Assembly (NCBI RefSeq): GCF_046244365.1 | Contig: NZ_CP176395.1 | Span: 1,426,001-1,490,000 of the forward strand | DNA length: 64,000 nucleotides | Direction: 5' to 3' | DNA from: Paenibacillus_V sp046244365 | GTDB taxonomy: Bacteria > Bacillota > Bacilli > Paenibacillales > NBRC-103111 | Part shown: piece after piece, positions 55,068 through 64,000 of the stretch | How positions within the stretch are numbered: the first letter of the stretch is position 1 | How the letters are laid out: every line of letters starts with the position of its first letter | Translations under genes and position numbers: made by a program | The notes under the pieces: generated by a model | Databases searched by the model: none | The model's input: only the letters and a program-made list of their open reading frames with translations | What the model was told of the DNA's origin: nothing

Positions 55068-56342
55068 TTGTTTGAACATCCTGAAATTGTATCAGTTGAT
55101 ACGGTTCTTCAACTGAAAAATCTTCATTTGCCTAACTATCAGCGTCCATATAAGTGGAGTGTCAAAAATGTGTCCGCTCTTCTGGATGATCTTGAATTTG
55201 CAATAGATCAGACTAACAAATATCCTGATTTCAAGTATCGCGTTGGGACGATTATTCTCCACAACGATGAAACCAACGGAGCGTTTGATATCGTTGATGG
55301 GCAACAGCGAATTATTACGCTGGCCCTTATTTGCAAGGCTTTGGATGCATCAGGTAATGTGTCAGTATTAGAGACGAAACTCTCTTCCAAAGTATCAGAA
55401 GAGAATATCAGATTTAATTTCTTGGCAATTAGGACTTATTTTGCAGAGAAAAACCCAACTGAAAAAAAGCGTTTTATTGAAGCGGTATCGAGTGTTTTAG
55501 AGTTTGTAGTTGTCGCCACGAAAAGTCTCTCCGAAGCATTCCAACTTTTTGACTCGCAGAATACGCGTGGCAGGGCTTTGGCTCCTCATGACTTGTTAAA
55601 AGCGTTTCATTTGCGGGAAATGCGCGACCACCCAAATGAAATGAAACACACGGTAGAAAAATGGGAGAGAACAGACCCAAAAGAAATTCATAGTCTGTTT
55701 CAAAATTACCTGTTCCCCATTAAACATTGGATTGAAAAAGATAAAGGTCATAGGTTCACATCCGCCGATATTGACGAATTCAAAGGCGTCAGCTTCGATT
55801 TACAATACTACTATGCCATGCGAACGGTTAAGGCGATGCCGATATTTCAAATTGACCAGACCTTTGTATCAGGCAAAAACTTTTTTGAATACGTAGAGCA
55901 TTACCTGAATATGCTTTCGGATGTTAAGGCCGCTGTTTCAAAGGCTGAACTTGACCTTTTCCTGAATGGGGCAGGCGTTGGATTCTCTTATGCCAAACAA
56001 CTGTTTTTTTGTGTCGTGCTGTACTACTGCGATAGATTCAGGAATCTTGACGACCGTGTTATCAAACGGCTGTACGCTTGGGCTTTTATGGTTCGCTTGC
56101 AAATGCAGAAGTTAGGCTTTGATACAGTGCGAAATTACGCCATTGGCGAAAAAGTGGGTGACAAAGAAACTATACCAATATTCTATTTGTTGCAAAAATG
56201 TATGAAGGAGTCGGATGTATTAAGAATAATGATTCCTATGTTGTCTTCGGAAGACATAAGATATTCTCCCAGCAACGACGATAAAAACTTTCTTTTAAAC
56301 GAAGTGCAGAAAATATTGGGTTTGCCGGGAGGTGTTGAATGA
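55068..56342 (+). CDS. DUF262 protein without nuclease domain (GmrS-like)
   Basis: 424 residues; start TTG 55068 after TAGGAGGG. NYQRPYKWSVKNV and DIVDGQQRIITLALI are the DUF262 signatures; the DGQQR motif belongs to a ParB-like NTPase fold. A helical region follows. The HNH (DUF1524) domain that usually ends GmrSD proteins is absent. Its frame overlaps the next gene by four bases, and that gene has the missing domain, so the two probably form a complex. GmrSD-type enzymes cut phage DNA with modified bases. Confidence 0.82.
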   Translation: MFEHPEIVSVDTVLQLKNLHLPNYQRPYKWSVKNVSALLDDLEFAIDQTNKYPDFKYRVGTIILHNDETNGAFDIVDGQQRIITLALICKALDASGNVSVLETKLSSKVSEENIRFNFLAIRTYFAEKNPTEKKRFIEAVSSVLEFVVVATKSLSEAFQLFDSQNTRGRALAPHDLLKAFHLREMRDHPNEMKHTVEKWERTDPKEIHSLFQNYLFPIKHWIEKDKGHRFTSADIDEFKGVSFDLQYYYAMRTVKAMPIFQIDQTFVSGKNFFEYVEHYLNMLSDVKAAVSKAELDLFLNGAGVGFSYAKQLFFCVVLYYCDRFRNLDDRVIKRLYAWAFMVRLQMQKLGFDTVRNYAIGEKVGDKETIPIFYLLQKCMKESDVLRIMIPMLSSEDIRYSPSNDDKNFLLNEVQKILGLPGGVE

Positions 56343-58177
56343 TGGCGAACAACGTCCGCAACATCAAAATCGTTTTCGCGGGAGGCAAGAATATTTTCAG
56401 CGAGAACAAGTACATAATACCGCTTTATCAAAGGGCGTTCGCATGGGAAGATAAAGAAATTGAGCAGTTGATTGATGATATACTAAACTTCGAGACGGAC
56501 AACTACTATCTTGGTAACCTCATTGTGTTCGAGCGCAAAGACGGCAAGTTTGAGGTTATCGATGGTCAGCAGCGGTTGACGGCTCTATACCTTTTGCTGA
56601 CCGCACTGGGTATTCAGTTTGAGGGAGATGCTGTCTCTTTCGAATACCGCCCGAAGTCCGATAATACACTGGCGAGGTTGGCAAACATTGATGAGGTCAG
56701 CTGGCGTCAAAATGCCGATAGCGGTATACTGTCAGGTTTTGATGTCGTATCAAAGAAGATTCTCGGTAAAGTTGAGGGTTCGTCAAGAACTCTTAAAACT
56801 GACGAATTAAAGCGGAGACTGGAAAAGGTCAGCCTTGTGAGAGTAATCGTCCCGCAAAACACCGATCTGAACAAATATTTTGAAATCATGAACAATCGTG
56901 GAGAGCAACTGGAGCAGCAAGATATCGTAAAGTCCAGATTGATAGAGATGATAACCGATGGTAAGAAAAGGGATGCTTTTGCTCGAATATGGGACGCTTG
57001 CAGTGATATGGAGGGTTATGTGCAAATGCACTTTGACGTAGCCGAGAGAAGGTACTATTTTGGAGAAAACTGGGATTTATACCCCGACGATTCTGATGGG
57101 TATTATTTGGTAAGCGGCAAAACCGACAGCACAGCAATGCGTTCAATAAGCGAGATTGCCGATAGTGCAGACGTTACATCAACGAATACACCGCGCCTCG
57201 ATAAATCAGATGAGGACAATATACGTTTTGAGAGCTTTTTAACATTTCGGCATTTTCTTTTGCACGTATTAAAGCTTTTTGAATTAGAGGAAAATGGAAC
57301 TGAAGTGGTCGCTAAAAAAGTGTGGAGTGGAGAACTGATTGACGACAAAAAACTCATTCAGCGTTTCGAAGCAGTATTTCCTCGCAAACAGCACGTCGGC
57401 GAATCGGTTGAGCGTTTCGGGCTATGCTTGTTGAGATGTAGATTTTTGTTTGATAATTTTATGCTCAAAAGGGAATTTAACGGCGATGATACGGAAGGAA
57501 GATGGAGTCTTAAAACACTCAAGGTTTCTTGGAGCAATAGCAAGAAATATGCTAAGAGGCAACCAAAAGCGTATTATGCGGATGTTAATGACTCAATCGC
57601 AAGTCGAATGTTGCAATCCATGTTAAGAGTAACATATACATCCCCGCTGGTAATGCATTGGACTACAGAGTTCCTTGCGTGGCTCTATTTTGATATGGAT
57701 GGTTATGACCCGAACGAACATTCTGAAAAGCTAGAAAACATCGCAAAAGCGGCAGCGCGTGCATATATGAACGATAGCGAGTTCTCCGCAGGACTAATCA
57801 CTCCGCACATTGTGTTCAATTACTTGGATTACTTGTTGTGGCAAAAAACGAAGCAGGATTTCCAATTTGAATTCCGAAATTCTGTGGAACATTGGTATCC
57901 GCAGCATCCCATCGACAGCAATGTCAAATGGGTCGAGCAAGACCTGAATCATTTCGGAAACCTCTGCCTGGTTTCAAGCGGATTAAACTCTAAGTTTTCA
58001 AATAATCTGCCACTTGCTAAAAAGGCGAATTTTCGCGATGGGATTGGTAGACAAAGCCTGAAACTAAGGAGGATGGCTGACTCAACCACCGATGCCAACA
58101 CATGGACGGAAGAAGTGGCAATCGCTCATGGAGAAGAGATGTTGGACTTAATAAGGTCAGCACTTGACTTGGTTTGA
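56339..58177 (+). CDS. DUF262-DUF1524 protein, GmrSD-like type IV restriction enzyme
   Basis: 612 residues. The N-terminal DUF262 domain has IPLYQRAFAWEDKEI and VIDGQQRLTALYLLL. The C-terminal DUF1524 domain has VEHWYPQHP and HFGNLCLVSSGLNSKFSN, the His-centred HNH-type nuclease motif with its conserved Asn. The overlap with the gene before it (ATGA) implies coupled translation. It would cut modified foreign DNA, complementing the type I system that cuts unmodified DNA. Confidence 0.87.
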   Translation: MMANNVRNIKIVFAGGKNIFSENKYIIPLYQRAFAWEDKEIEQLIDDILNFETDNYYLGNLIVFERKDGKFEVIDGQQRLTALYLLLTALGIQFEGDAVSFEYRPKSDNTLARLANIDEVSWRQNADSGILSGFDVVSKKILGKVEGSSRTLKTDELKRRLEKVSLVRVIVPQNTDLNKYFEIMNNRGEQLEQQDIVKSRLIEMITDGKKRDAFARIWDACSDMEGYVQMHFDVAERRYYFGENWDLYPDDSDGYYLVSGKTDSTAMRSISEIADSADVTSTNTPRLDKSDEDNIRFESFLTFRHFLLHVLKLFELEENGTEVVAKKVWSGELIDDKKLIQRFEAVFPRKQHVGESVERFGLCLLRCRFLFDNFMLKREFNGDDTEGRWSLKTLKVSWSNSKKYAKRQPKAYYADVNDSIASRMLQSMLRVTYTSPLVMHWTTEFLAWLYFDMDGYDPNEHSEKLENIAKAAARAYMNDSEFSAGLITPHIVFNYLDYLLWQKTKQDFQFEFRNSVEHWYPQHPIDSNVKWVEQDLNHFGNLCLVSSGLNSKFSNNLPLAKKANFRDGIGRQSLKLRRMADSTTDANTWTEEVAIAHGEEMLDLIRSALDLV

Positions 58178-58256
58178 ATGTCGCTCCTCAAGCGACCTTA
58201 TACCAATTTAGAAATGTTATCCTTAAGTCATAATAAAACTTGAGGAGGACATTTCA

Positions 58257-58910
58257 ATGAAAAAGGGATTAACTGAGTTAGTATTAATAATTGACAAGAG
58301 CGGTTCGATGGGAGGTTTGGAGAAAGACACCATCGGCGGCTATAACTCAATGCTTGCCAAACAACAGGCTGTCGAGGGTGAGTGCCATATTACTACCGTA
58401 TTATTTGATAACAACTATGAACTGCTCCACGACCGCATCGACATTAAGGCAGTCAGCACGATTACCGAAAAGGAATACTGGGTTGGGGGCTCGACCGCTC
58501 TCCTTGACGCAATCGGCAGGACGATACACAAAATCGGCAATGCACAGAAACATACCTCCGACGATTACCGCGCTGAAAAGGTGATGTTCGTCATCATTAC
58601 GGATGGTGAAGAAAACTCAAGCCGCGAATACTCAGCAGAAAAGATCAAGGCACAAATTGAACGTCAAAGGACAAAGTACGGGTGGGAGTTTATTTTCCTT
58701 GGAGCAAATATCGCAACAGTCGAGACCGCCGGGCGTTTCGGCATCTCTGCAGATCGCGCCCAGAACTACCACGCAGACAGTCAAGGCGTTGAACTGAATT
58801 TTCGTGTGATGAGCGAAGCGGTTGCAACATTCCGCGAATGCTCCGCAATGCCAGAAGACTGGAACGAAGAAATCCAAAAGGATTATAAAAATCGCGGAGG
58901 GCGGAAGTGA
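58257..58910 (+). CDS. VWA-domain protein
   Basis: 217 residues; ATG 58257 behind TTGAGGAGG. A single von Willebrand A domain with a complete metal-ion site: DKSGSMGG (DxSxS), GGSTALLDAIG and ITDGEE. No signal peptide, so it is cytoplasmic. Such proteins act as adaptors in multi-protein complexes, and are found with ADP-ribose-handling and stress genes in Firmicutes. The spacing of 79 bases from the DUF262 gene leaves open whether it belongs to the same transcript. Confidence 0.83.
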   Translation: MKKGLTELVLIIDKSGSMGGLEKDTIGGYNSMLAKQQAVEGECHITTVLFDNNYELLHDRIDIKAVSTITEKEYWVGGSTALLDAIGRTIHKIGNAQKHTSDDYRAEKVMFVIITDGEENSSREYSAEKIKAQIERQRTKYGWEFIFLGANIATVETAGRFGISADRAQNYHADSQGVELNFRVMSEAVATFRECSAMPEDWNEEIQKDYKNRGGRK

Positions 58911-59266
58911 ATCTTAGACTTGTTTCCGAGAACGGAGTAAAACTATTTTAAATATGAAGATATAGTTTCCAAGAACGGATAATTTCATAAGAACCGCTAT
59001 CGACCTATTCCCAAGAACAGAAAAATAATAAAATACCGGGAATAACAGACCTGCATAACTAAGCTCTTGTGTTCGGTCTTATTTGTCATTTTATTTTTAC
59101 AAAAAAACCAGCAAACCCTTGAGTTTGCAGGAGCAAAAGGCACAGGCAAGTGCACTGAACCATGAGCAGCTTAAAGATTTACGATCGATTATCAGAATTT
59201 ACAAGAGGAATTCCGTTTTGCTAGGATAAACATCAAATGGTTTGTTTGAGGAAGGGCAGCGCTATT
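58911..59266. other. Gene-free stretch with TTTCCxAGAACGGA repeats
   Basis: TTTCCGAGAACGGA (58923), TTTCCAAGAACGGA (58967) and a looser ATTCCCAAGAACAGA (59007) are three short direct repeats. A small hairpin GCAAAC/GTTTGC lies at 59112-59130. Otherwise nothing is seen. Confidence 0.5.
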
Positions 59267-59629
59267 ATGGATTACTTGGAATTCAAAAACCTGTATATGA
59301 AAACGGGAAAATGGAGTCATCAATGGGATCCAGAGACATTGAATAATGAAAGAAAGAAGCTCAATGGCTTATTAAGAAAGCTTAAGAGCCATGCTGTATA
59401 TCAAGCACTCCCTTTCGATCGATTGAATGAAGAGGAGAAGTGCAAACTTCTATATCATCTTCTTTATCATACTTCAGAGAGAGAAATCATTGCGAATATG
59501 CAAAAGAGCGATATTAATCGAGATTACACTCAGTTCATTATGCCATCCACAGAGGACTGGACATCTGAGGAGGAAGGTCATGCAGATGTTAAGATAAGGG
59601 AAATGATGTATCGGAACAGAGTGGGATAG
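59267..59629 (+). CDS. Hypothetical protein, 120 aa, possibly cut by the intron remnant
   Basis: ATG 59267 begins MDYLEFKNLYMKTGKWSHQWD. The product is highly charged, with no membrane helix. Its last residues (MMYRNRVG) run into the reverse-transcriptase fragment, so its own C-terminus may have been lost. I do not recognise it. The start choice is weak: only GGAAGGG lies near, about 15 bases ahead. Confidence 0.4.
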   Translation: MDYLEFKNLYMKTGKWSHQWDPETLNNERKKLNGLLRKLKSHAVYQALPFDRLNEEEKCKLLYHLLYHTSEREIIANMQKSDINRDYTQFIMPSTEDWTSEEEGHADVKIREMMYRNRVG

Positions 59630-60647
59630 GCTGGTACAAATGGCAGTGAAAATGGTCTTAGAGGCGATTTTCGAGGCAGACTTCAAGGATTGCTCGTTTG
59701 GATTTCGACCGAAGCGAAGCGCAAAGCAGGCAATTGAGCGGATACACAAGACGGTGAACTACGGGAGAGTGTACTGGGCGGTGGATGTAGACATCACCGG
59801 GTACTTTAACAACATCCCGCATGACAAATTGCTCAAACTTGTGGAACAACGCGTGAGTGACCGAAGAATGTTAAAACTTATTCGAAGCTGGCTGAAAGCC
59901 GGCGTCATGGAAGAAGGCCTGTTCCATGAAACGGAAATCGGCAGCCCCCAAGGTGGAGTTATCTCCCCATTACTGGCGAACATCTACCTAAACTATCTCG
60001 ATTCGATATGGGAGAAGCAGTTCTCCCATATCGGCACACTAGTGCGTTATGCTGATGACCTCGTCATTTTGTGTAAACAAAAGACCCATGCTTTTGAAGC
60101 CATCCAAGTGCTCAAGGCTGTTTTCAAGAAATTGGAACTGACGATGAACACAGACAAGTCCAAGTTAGTGAACCTATGGTTGGATAAAGAGGGATTCGAC
60201 TTTCTGGGATTCCATCACCGCCGAATGCGAAGATTACTTAAATCGGGGAAATTCTATGACCTTCGTAGTTTCCCATCATCCAAGAAAGCGATGAAGAAGA
60301 TGCGAGCCAAAGTGAAGGAAACAACCGCACCCCGCTCAGTACTCTACTGGTCGCCTAAACAAATGGTAGACAAGCTCAATCCCATCATACAAGGCTGGCG
60401 GAATTACTATGGTAGCGTAGATCCAGGCATGAGCAATAAGTTCCTGTCAAAAGTGGGCTGGTATATCATCGGCAGATTGACACTGTATTGGAACAAGAAA
60501 CATAAACGAAATCATTTGCACCCGAGGAAGGTAGCAGAGGTTCTCGGACGTACAGGACTGAAACGAGTTAGTGCTTGGGGTAGTTATATTGCACAAGGTG
60601 AAGAACATCGGAAAGCCGTATGCGGGAAAACCGCTCGTACGGTTTGA
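59625..60647 (+). pseudogene. Group II intron reverse transcriptase/maturase, 5'-truncated
   Basis: Homology starts abruptly at DRLVQMAVKMVLEAIF (from about 59625), which lies well inside a normal intron-encoded protein. YWAVDVDITGYFNNI, SPQGGVISPLLANIYL and VRYADDLVI (YADD active site) follow, then the maturase domain (WSPKQMVDKLNPIIQGWRNYYG). About the first 100-150 residues of reverse transcriptase and the intron's 5' RNA domains are missing, so the intron should be immobile. No endonuclease domain is seen. Confidence 0.83.
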
Positions 60648-60683
60648 TGAGGGGGGACTGGGGAACCAGCCCTCCACTCTACA
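60613..60683 (+). ncRNA. Group II intron domains V and VI
   Basis: AAAGCCGTATGCGGGAAAAC and GCTCGTACGGTTT fold into the 34-base domain V hairpin (60613-60646), the catalytic heart of group II introns; GGGGGACTGGGGAACCAGCC begins domain VI. Domain V overlaps the last codons of the reverse-transcriptase frame. The intron's 3' end should be near 60683. Confidence 0.7.
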
Positions 60684-60856
60684 ACATATAGAAGTGTAGC
60701 CTGCATGCTGGCTTCGATTTTCCCATCTAACGGTGTAACATAATTAACCTCACGTCAGAACAGAAAGTCATTCTAGATGTTTTGATTTTGGACTTGCAAG
60801 AGGGGAAATTAACAAACTGGAATAATAATATCAATGAGAACCTGGGTGGTAATAAT

Positions 60857-61915
60857 ATGTATTTGGATACTATGTTTCAACGGACAATAATTCATAGCTT
60901 ATTATATGCGAGACGCAAAAAAATTGATAAAATAGCATGCTCAGAAAATATTCTTAATGATTACAACAAATTGATTGATACAATTAATCTTATTCGATTA
61001 GACGATTTGCGTTTGGAAAGAAAGTTAGAGCAGACAGAGCTCAATTTGAATTTGATTTTAGACGGAACAAATAGGAACTTCACTAATGATGAAGTAAATT
61101 CTGTCAAAAAGATTAATGAATGTTTTCAATGGAAGAAAGAGCGATTTTCTGATTTTAAAAAAGATAGATTAGAAAGGGAGTCATATCTAAAAGAAATTCT
61201 TTCTTGTAATCATGATTTCACAAGGAAAATACTTAGCCATTTAGATAGAGATGATGAGGATTTTTTACAACGATATGAAACATATTTAAATTTTCAATAT
61301 GATATTGAAGACCCTCTTGCAAAAATTACATTAAGGAAGTGGGAGGATCAACTCACAAAACCCAATGAGTATCGACGCGGATATAAGTTTAAATTTCTTG
61401 TTCATGCTATAAGCACAGATACTGAAAATGCTCTTCAAAATGCCAAGAGTAAGCAAATCATTTCTACAAGTCTAATTACTGACGAATTTCAAGGGACTTA
61501 TAAAAAATCGAGAATTGGGTTTGTTTATCAACCTAATAAGAAGAATGTATTGCTCATCAGCAACTCTGATTGCTATGCGAATGCTCTTCATTATACTGAA
61601 AAATATGTCAAAGCCGAATATTTCTCTCTTACTTATACACCGCTAGGTGCAGACAGATATTTACATTATAGCGACACTTATGCCTGCAAAACAATGCACA
61701 TCGAAGAAATTGAAAAAAGATCAAAAGAATTACAGAAATGCGTTGCTGAGGAAATCGATGGGAGTAATGCATATAACGAAATTGTGTTAATTAATGACCC
61801 TACTACAAATCCTATTGCAGTCTTTATTATAGAAACAGAAAATTCAAATGAATCAACGGTTGGTCAGGCGGAAGAATTAGCCACAAAATTGAACCTGCCT
61901 TTACTAAGAATTTAA
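60857..61915 (+). CDS. Hypothetical protein, 352 aa
   Basis: ATG 60857 (MYLDTMFQRTIIHSLLYARRKK) follows GGGTGGT; an in-frame TTG farther up would add 25 residues. The first 180 residues are strongly helical and charged (LRLERKLEQTELNLNLIL), the rest looks mixed alpha/beta, with NKKNVLLISNSDCYANALHYTEKY and PLGADRYLHYSDTYA. AT-rich, no membrane helix. I do not recognise it. Its place beside other unknown AT-rich genes and a defence island suggests accessory DNA. Confidence 0.5.
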   Translation: MYLDTMFQRTIIHSLLYARRKKIDKIACSENILNDYNKLIDTINLIRLDDLRLERKLEQTELNLNLILDGTNRNFTNDEVNSVKKINECFQWKKERFSDFKKDRLERESYLKEILSCNHDFTRKILSHLDRDDEDFLQRYETYLNFQYDIEDPLAKITLRKWEDQLTKPNEYRRGYKFKFLVHAISTDTENALQNAKSKQIISTSLITDEFQGTYKKSRIGFVYQPNKKNVLLISNSDCYANALHYTEKYVKAEYFSLTYTPLGADRYLHYSDTYACKTMHIEEIEKRSKELQKCVAEEIDGSNAYNEIVLINDPTTNPIAVFIIETENSNESTVGQAEELATKLNLPLLRI

Positions 61916-62176
61916 GCATTGACATGAGGCATGATTCAATGATCTACCTAATCGAACAGTAGAGCTTAAATTTAACGAGACTAGCGGAACAACGGCAGTG
62001 TAAACGGCCCGTTATAGGCTTCCGGTAAAAAACGGCAACGCTGCGGCTCTCGACGGAACCAACGAATATGTTTCACTTCCGACAAGTTTATGTGTCGACA
62101 AAGAAGGAGAAAAGTTCCATTTTGTAGAAGTAGTCAACCATATTCAAAAAGAAGCAGAGAACCTTCTATTCTTATG
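61916..62176. other. GC-richer debris with a LamG-like scrap
   Basis: A short open stretch reads VKNGNAAALDGTNEYVSLPT near 62020-62090, close to the GxALxFDGxNDYVxLP start of LamG/concanavalin-like domains. No start and no rest of the domain. Probably a leftover of a surface protein gene. Confidence 0.4.
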
Positions 62177-62371
62177 TTAGGTCCAATGTTCAATATCGTT
62201 ATTAAGTATAATTCGAATGTCTTGCTCAATTAGAAGGCGTTGTCCGTACTGCAAGCCCATATAAAAGCTTTTTTCAATTAAACACTTTTCTCTGTCGGTA
62301 AGTGTTGTAAGTGTGTCGGATTCATAAAGGTCAATCATACGTTGGGCCAATTGTGGCAAAGATGTTTGCAT
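62177..62371 (-). CDS. Small hypothetical protein, 64 aa
   Basis: ATG at 62371 (minus strand) after TTGGAGGAG. MQTSLPQLAQRMIDLYESDTL begins a helical, acidic protein without a membrane segment. It faces away from the next gene, with about 90 bases between their starts, so the two are divergent and may share control. Unknown family; the helix-rich look would fit a small regulator. Confidence 0.5.
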   Translation of the reverse strand: MQTSLPQLAQRMIDLYESDTLTTLTDREKCLIEKSFYMGLQYGQRLLIEQDIRIILNNDIEHWT

Positions 62372-62464
62372 ATATACTCCTCCAAGTCTTTTTGCTATTG
62401 TATGCGCGAAGTACCATTTTATTTAAAAAATTTATATAAAAAAATATCCAAGGGAGAAGAGACG

Positions 62465-63625
62465 ATGTTAGTTGGGCTTAGAAGTGAAATTACACAGAAT
62501 TCGTTAACGTTGAATAAGTTTTATTATGCATATTGCGAAAAAAACCCGAATACGCTTCACTTTTCGCATGTCTTGGATTGGTCAAATGTTCAGAAATCTT
62601 TAGGAGCAATCATTTATAAGCAACTCCAATTTCTAGTTTGCAAAGGAAAACTGCATGAACAAAATTACAAAAGTGATCACACAGGTACGATTTTACCGCT
62701 CGATAATTCGATAATAGTCCCGAACGGATATGTATTTCCCATTGATAATTCTGTTCTTAACACATTAGCGTCTTTAATATCTGGAACATTATCGAATGCC
62801 GATGTCCAACAAAAGGGCGATTTACTGGCATTAAAGTTCCTTACTGCTACTAAGTCTAGAACAAGTGTATATGGCATGATTACATTTAGTGCAAATCTAA
62901 ATGGATCCACACAAAATTTTGTTTTTATTACACTTTGTGACCTTGAAAAGGAGTTTGAAAACTTAAGAATTGATGAAAGTAAACAGGAGTTAATATGGGA
63001 ATTAATAAAAAATACGTTTAAAGAAAAGAATCTGACAAAAGGCTTGTTGTTCCCTTACGTCGATCTTTCATCCACCGACGTGAGCAATTTTGTTCTTTTT
63101 GATAAAGATCAAACACTTTACTGGGCCGAAGCGTTTGAATGCAAATCAAAATTCACATCAGCTATTGAAAAAGAAGGGTTCCAAACGATTCTTAGAGAAC
63201 AGATCTTTAATCATGAAAAGCAAACGGACGAGATTTGGGCAAAGATTGGACAAGAGGTGTTTAACGACGAGAATGGACCAGTTAGGATCGTCACTAAAGA
63301 TCACATGAAAAAAGTTGTACAAGGAATTAGCAAACAAGAATTTGTAGATGACAAGTTTGATGAACAGTGGAGAGCTATTTTCAAAGATGATGGGTACTCG
63401 CTCTCTGTGGAAAACTTACAATCTGAGAAAATGAAATTATCAGTAAAGATGGACAAAGTCGAAATTAATGCTCCTTTGTCTGAAATGCGAAAAATGAAGC
63501 AATTCAAACATAACGACAAAGTATATTTAATGATAAGCGGTAATGAATTGGCTAAAGTAAAAGAAATGAACTCAGAAATAAGTGAAATTACTTGGGAAGA
63601 GTTTAAAGCACTAGTTGATGAATAA
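62465..63625 (+). CDS. Hypothetical protein, 386 aa, in an unknown two-gene operon
   Basis: ATG 62465 after AAGGGAG. An N-terminal part of about 120 residues is followed by a mixed region with YWAEAFECKSKFTSAIEKEG and a C-terminal lysine-rich stretch (KMKLSVKMDKVEINAPLSEMRKMKQF). No catalytic motif is obvious. The general look recalls nucleoid-associated (NdpA-like) or abortive-infection proteins, but I cannot support either. Only ten bases separate it from the next gene. Confidence 0.5.
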   Translation: MLVGLRSEITQNSLTLNKFYYAYCEKNPNTLHFSHVLDWSNVQKSLGAIIYKQLQFLVCKGKLHEQNYKSDHTGTILPLDNSIIVPNGYVFPIDNSVLNTLASLISGTLSNADVQQKGDLLALKFLTATKSRTSVYGMITFSANLNGSTQNFVFITLCDLEKEFENLRIDESKQELIWELIKNTFKEKNLTKGLLFPYVDLSSTDVSNFVLFDKDQTLYWAEAFECKSKFTSAIEKEGFQTILREQIFNHEKQTDEIWAKIGQEVFNDENGPVRIVTKDHMKKVVQGISKQEFVDDKFDEQWRAIFKDDGYSLSVENLQSEKMKLSVKMDKVEINAPLSEMRKMKQFKHNDKVYLMISGNELAKVKEMNSEISEITWEEFKALVDE

Positions 63626-63635
63626 GGGGATTTCA

Positions 63636-64000
63636 ATGAATATTGAGAGCCTAGGGCGTATTATCTCTAAAGCAATTGAGCATGCGGATGCGAGTAATGA
63701 AACGGGAACAATTATAACATCTGAGACTTTTGAAATATCAACTTTAACCAGTGATCATGAAGAATTTTATTTTAAGGAATTACAGTGGGATCAAAATCAA
63801 TCATTTTTTGAATTGAACATAACAGAGGACTCAACGGGGAAGGAGTACCCATATAAGGATTCTGAAAGGGATTTTGTTATTCAAGAACCCTTGTTGTTTT
63901 TGTGTGAACAACACGATAGCATTTATAGGCAATTGCTTGAAGAAAAAGATAATGTGATTGATCCATTTCGGCGATTTGAACTGTTAAAAGATATTCATTG
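63636..64000 (+). CDS. Hypothetical protein, N-terminal part, runs off the window
   Basis: ATG 63636 after AAGGGGA, ten bases behind the previous gene. MNIESLGRIISKAIEHADAS is followed by an acidic beta-looking region (ESFEISTL-like, KELQWDQNQSFFELN). 121 residues are seen with no stop. Too little to name a family. It probably works with the gene before it. Confidence 0.45.
   Translation, partial: MNIESLGRIISKAIEHADASNETGTIITSETFEISTLTSDHEEFYFKELQWDQNQSFFELNITEDSTGKEYPYKDSERDFVIQEPLLFLCEQHDSIYRQLLEEKDNVIDPFRRFELLKDIH

Overview
The window reads as a chromosome segment from a low-to-mid GC Gram-positive bacterium, most likely Paenibacillaceae (Paenibacillus/Cohnella type). Pointers are strong Shine-Dalgarno sites, a Paenibacillus-style solute-binding protein, DUF5348/ExeA transposon genes, and GC-rich housekeeping genes interrupted by long AT-rich blocks. 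Everything here was read by eye from the sequence; no search was run.

Layout. (1) 1-8.9 kb is a GC-rich host backbone: cobQ end, PduO-type adenosyltransferase, RluA-type pseudouridine synthase, ArsC/Spx-like protein, site-2 protease, PLP aminotransferase, a phosphotransferase broken by one stop codon, a small protein, map, and the start of a 5'-3' exonuclease. (2) 8.85-18.37 kb is an AT-rich site-specific element. It interrupts the exonuclease inside its GDT(S/A)DN motif and carries three tyrosine recombinases, a coiled-coil/endonuclease IV fusion and its own complete copy of the exonuclease it broke. (3) 18.5-22.5 kb is a graveyard of nested transposons (DUF5348/ExeA/DDE element, IS21, IS4-like, IS3). 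(4) 23.5-34.7 kb is a lasso-peptide cluster: B1, B2, C, three precursors, a four-gene redox module, the ABC exporter and a second ABC/FtsX pair. The three precursors have very long cores (54-55 residues) with six cysteines each. (5) 34.7-43.9 kb is a repeat- and IS-rich zone with two IS110 elements and several decayed host genes (solute-binding protein, AraC-type regulator, BlaR1-type peptidase). (6) 43.9-58.9 kb is a defence island: a degenerate methylase-TRD protein, an ADP-ribosylglycohydrolase fused to HsdM, a second HsdM, HsdS, HsdR, a macrodomain-HTH protein, two DUF262 (GmrSD-like) proteins and a VWA protein. (7) 59-64 kb holds a 5'-truncated group II intron and AT-rich genes of unknown function that run off the window.

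How it works together. Region 2 looks like an element that pays for its insertion by re-supplying the gene it destroys. In region 4 PqqD-like B1 and protease B2 should free the core, C should close a Gly1-Glu8 ring, the MauE/thioredoxin-like proteins could form or isomerise the predicted disulfides, and the ABC protein would export the product. In region 6 a type I restriction system is joined to two enzymes that handle ADP-ribose, one of them physically fused to a methylase subunit. That pairing suggests a link between ADP-ribosylation and restriction control.
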